A DNA stretch of 64,000 nt. It comes from UBA1067 sp050874585. GTDB taxonomy: Bacteria > Verrucomicrobiota > Kiritimatiellia > RFP12 > UBA1067. Each line of letters begins with the position of its first letter. Positions within the stretch are counted from its first letter, which is position 1. This document shows positions 63,992 through 64,000 of the stretch, one piece after another. The stretch spans positions 31,110 through 95,109 of the forward strand of contig JBNMKZ010000002.1 of the NCBI GenBank assembly GCA_050874585.1, given 5' to 3'. The translations under genes were made by a program, and so were the position numbers. The notes below the pieces were generated by a model that saw only the letters and a list, made by a program, of their open reading frames with translations, searched no databases and was not told where the DNA came from.

Positions 63992-64000
63992 GAGACATCA

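Overview
The window is a dense, mostly plus-strand stretch of bacterial chromosome with about 55 protein genes, two tRNA genes and one riboswitch. Gene content points to a Gram-negative fermentative bacterium that stores glycogen. It has Lnt and LpxL-type envelope acyltransferases, a eukaryote-like GlgB, a Bacteroidetes-like ParC, a type III glutamine synthetase, EpmA, and FHA/PEGA/GYF-domain proteins. My best inference is a member of the PVC group (Verrucomicrobiota/Kiritimatiellota-like), but no rRNA is present to confirm this.

Layout. 0-3 kb: the end of a Gfo/Idh/MocA-type oxidoreductase, a reduced NagA-like deacetylase, and convergent thiC under a TPP riboswitch. 3.1-4.7 kb: a gene-poor, repeat-rich stretch. 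4.8-10.1 kb: a biotin-dependent carboxyltransferase, then glgA-glgB. 10.1-13.7 kb: tRNA-Lys, tRNA-Arg, parC and an LpxL-like acyltransferase. 13.7-19.2 kb: a tightly coupled lipid operon (hotdog dehydratase, ketosynthase, chain-length factor, acyltransferase, ketoreductase, GT2, GT8) resembling the core of aryl-polyene loci. 19.2-20.8 kb: an HTH/HNH pair beside palindromic repeat arrays. 20.8-30.4 kb: carB, an ABC-F ATPase, a U32 peptidase, lnt and a YchJ-like protein. 30.4-43.7 kb: parA, a GT2, epmA, an M3 peptidase, an SDR, purE, an HD protein, a NIF3/barrel fusion, hslO, a TadC-FHA-PEGA group and tlyA. 43.8-53.7 kb: envelope proteins, glgP, two GYF/coiled-coil paralogues, an unknown 518-aa protein, folB and murI. 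Convergent mfd follows at 53.7-56.9 kb. 56.9-57.9 kb: more repeat arrays. 57.9-63.8 kb: glnN, potABC and a GT4. The last 220 bases hold an 11-base repeat array and a very AT-rich tract.

Three patterns recur. First, operons start at an extended -10 element close to TTTTTGNTATAAT, usually with no visible -35. For seven confident genes the ATG lies only 6-12 bases after the -10, which predicts leaderless mRNAs. Second, genes inside operons are packed with ATGA, GTGA or TTGA overlaps. Third, the long intergenic gaps carry tandem arrays with an exact 22- or 23-base period (11 in one case). The repeated sequence differs from gap to gap, but most units have dyad symmetry. I regard these arrays as the least explained feature of the window.

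All calls come from reading the sequence and its translations; no database search was run.
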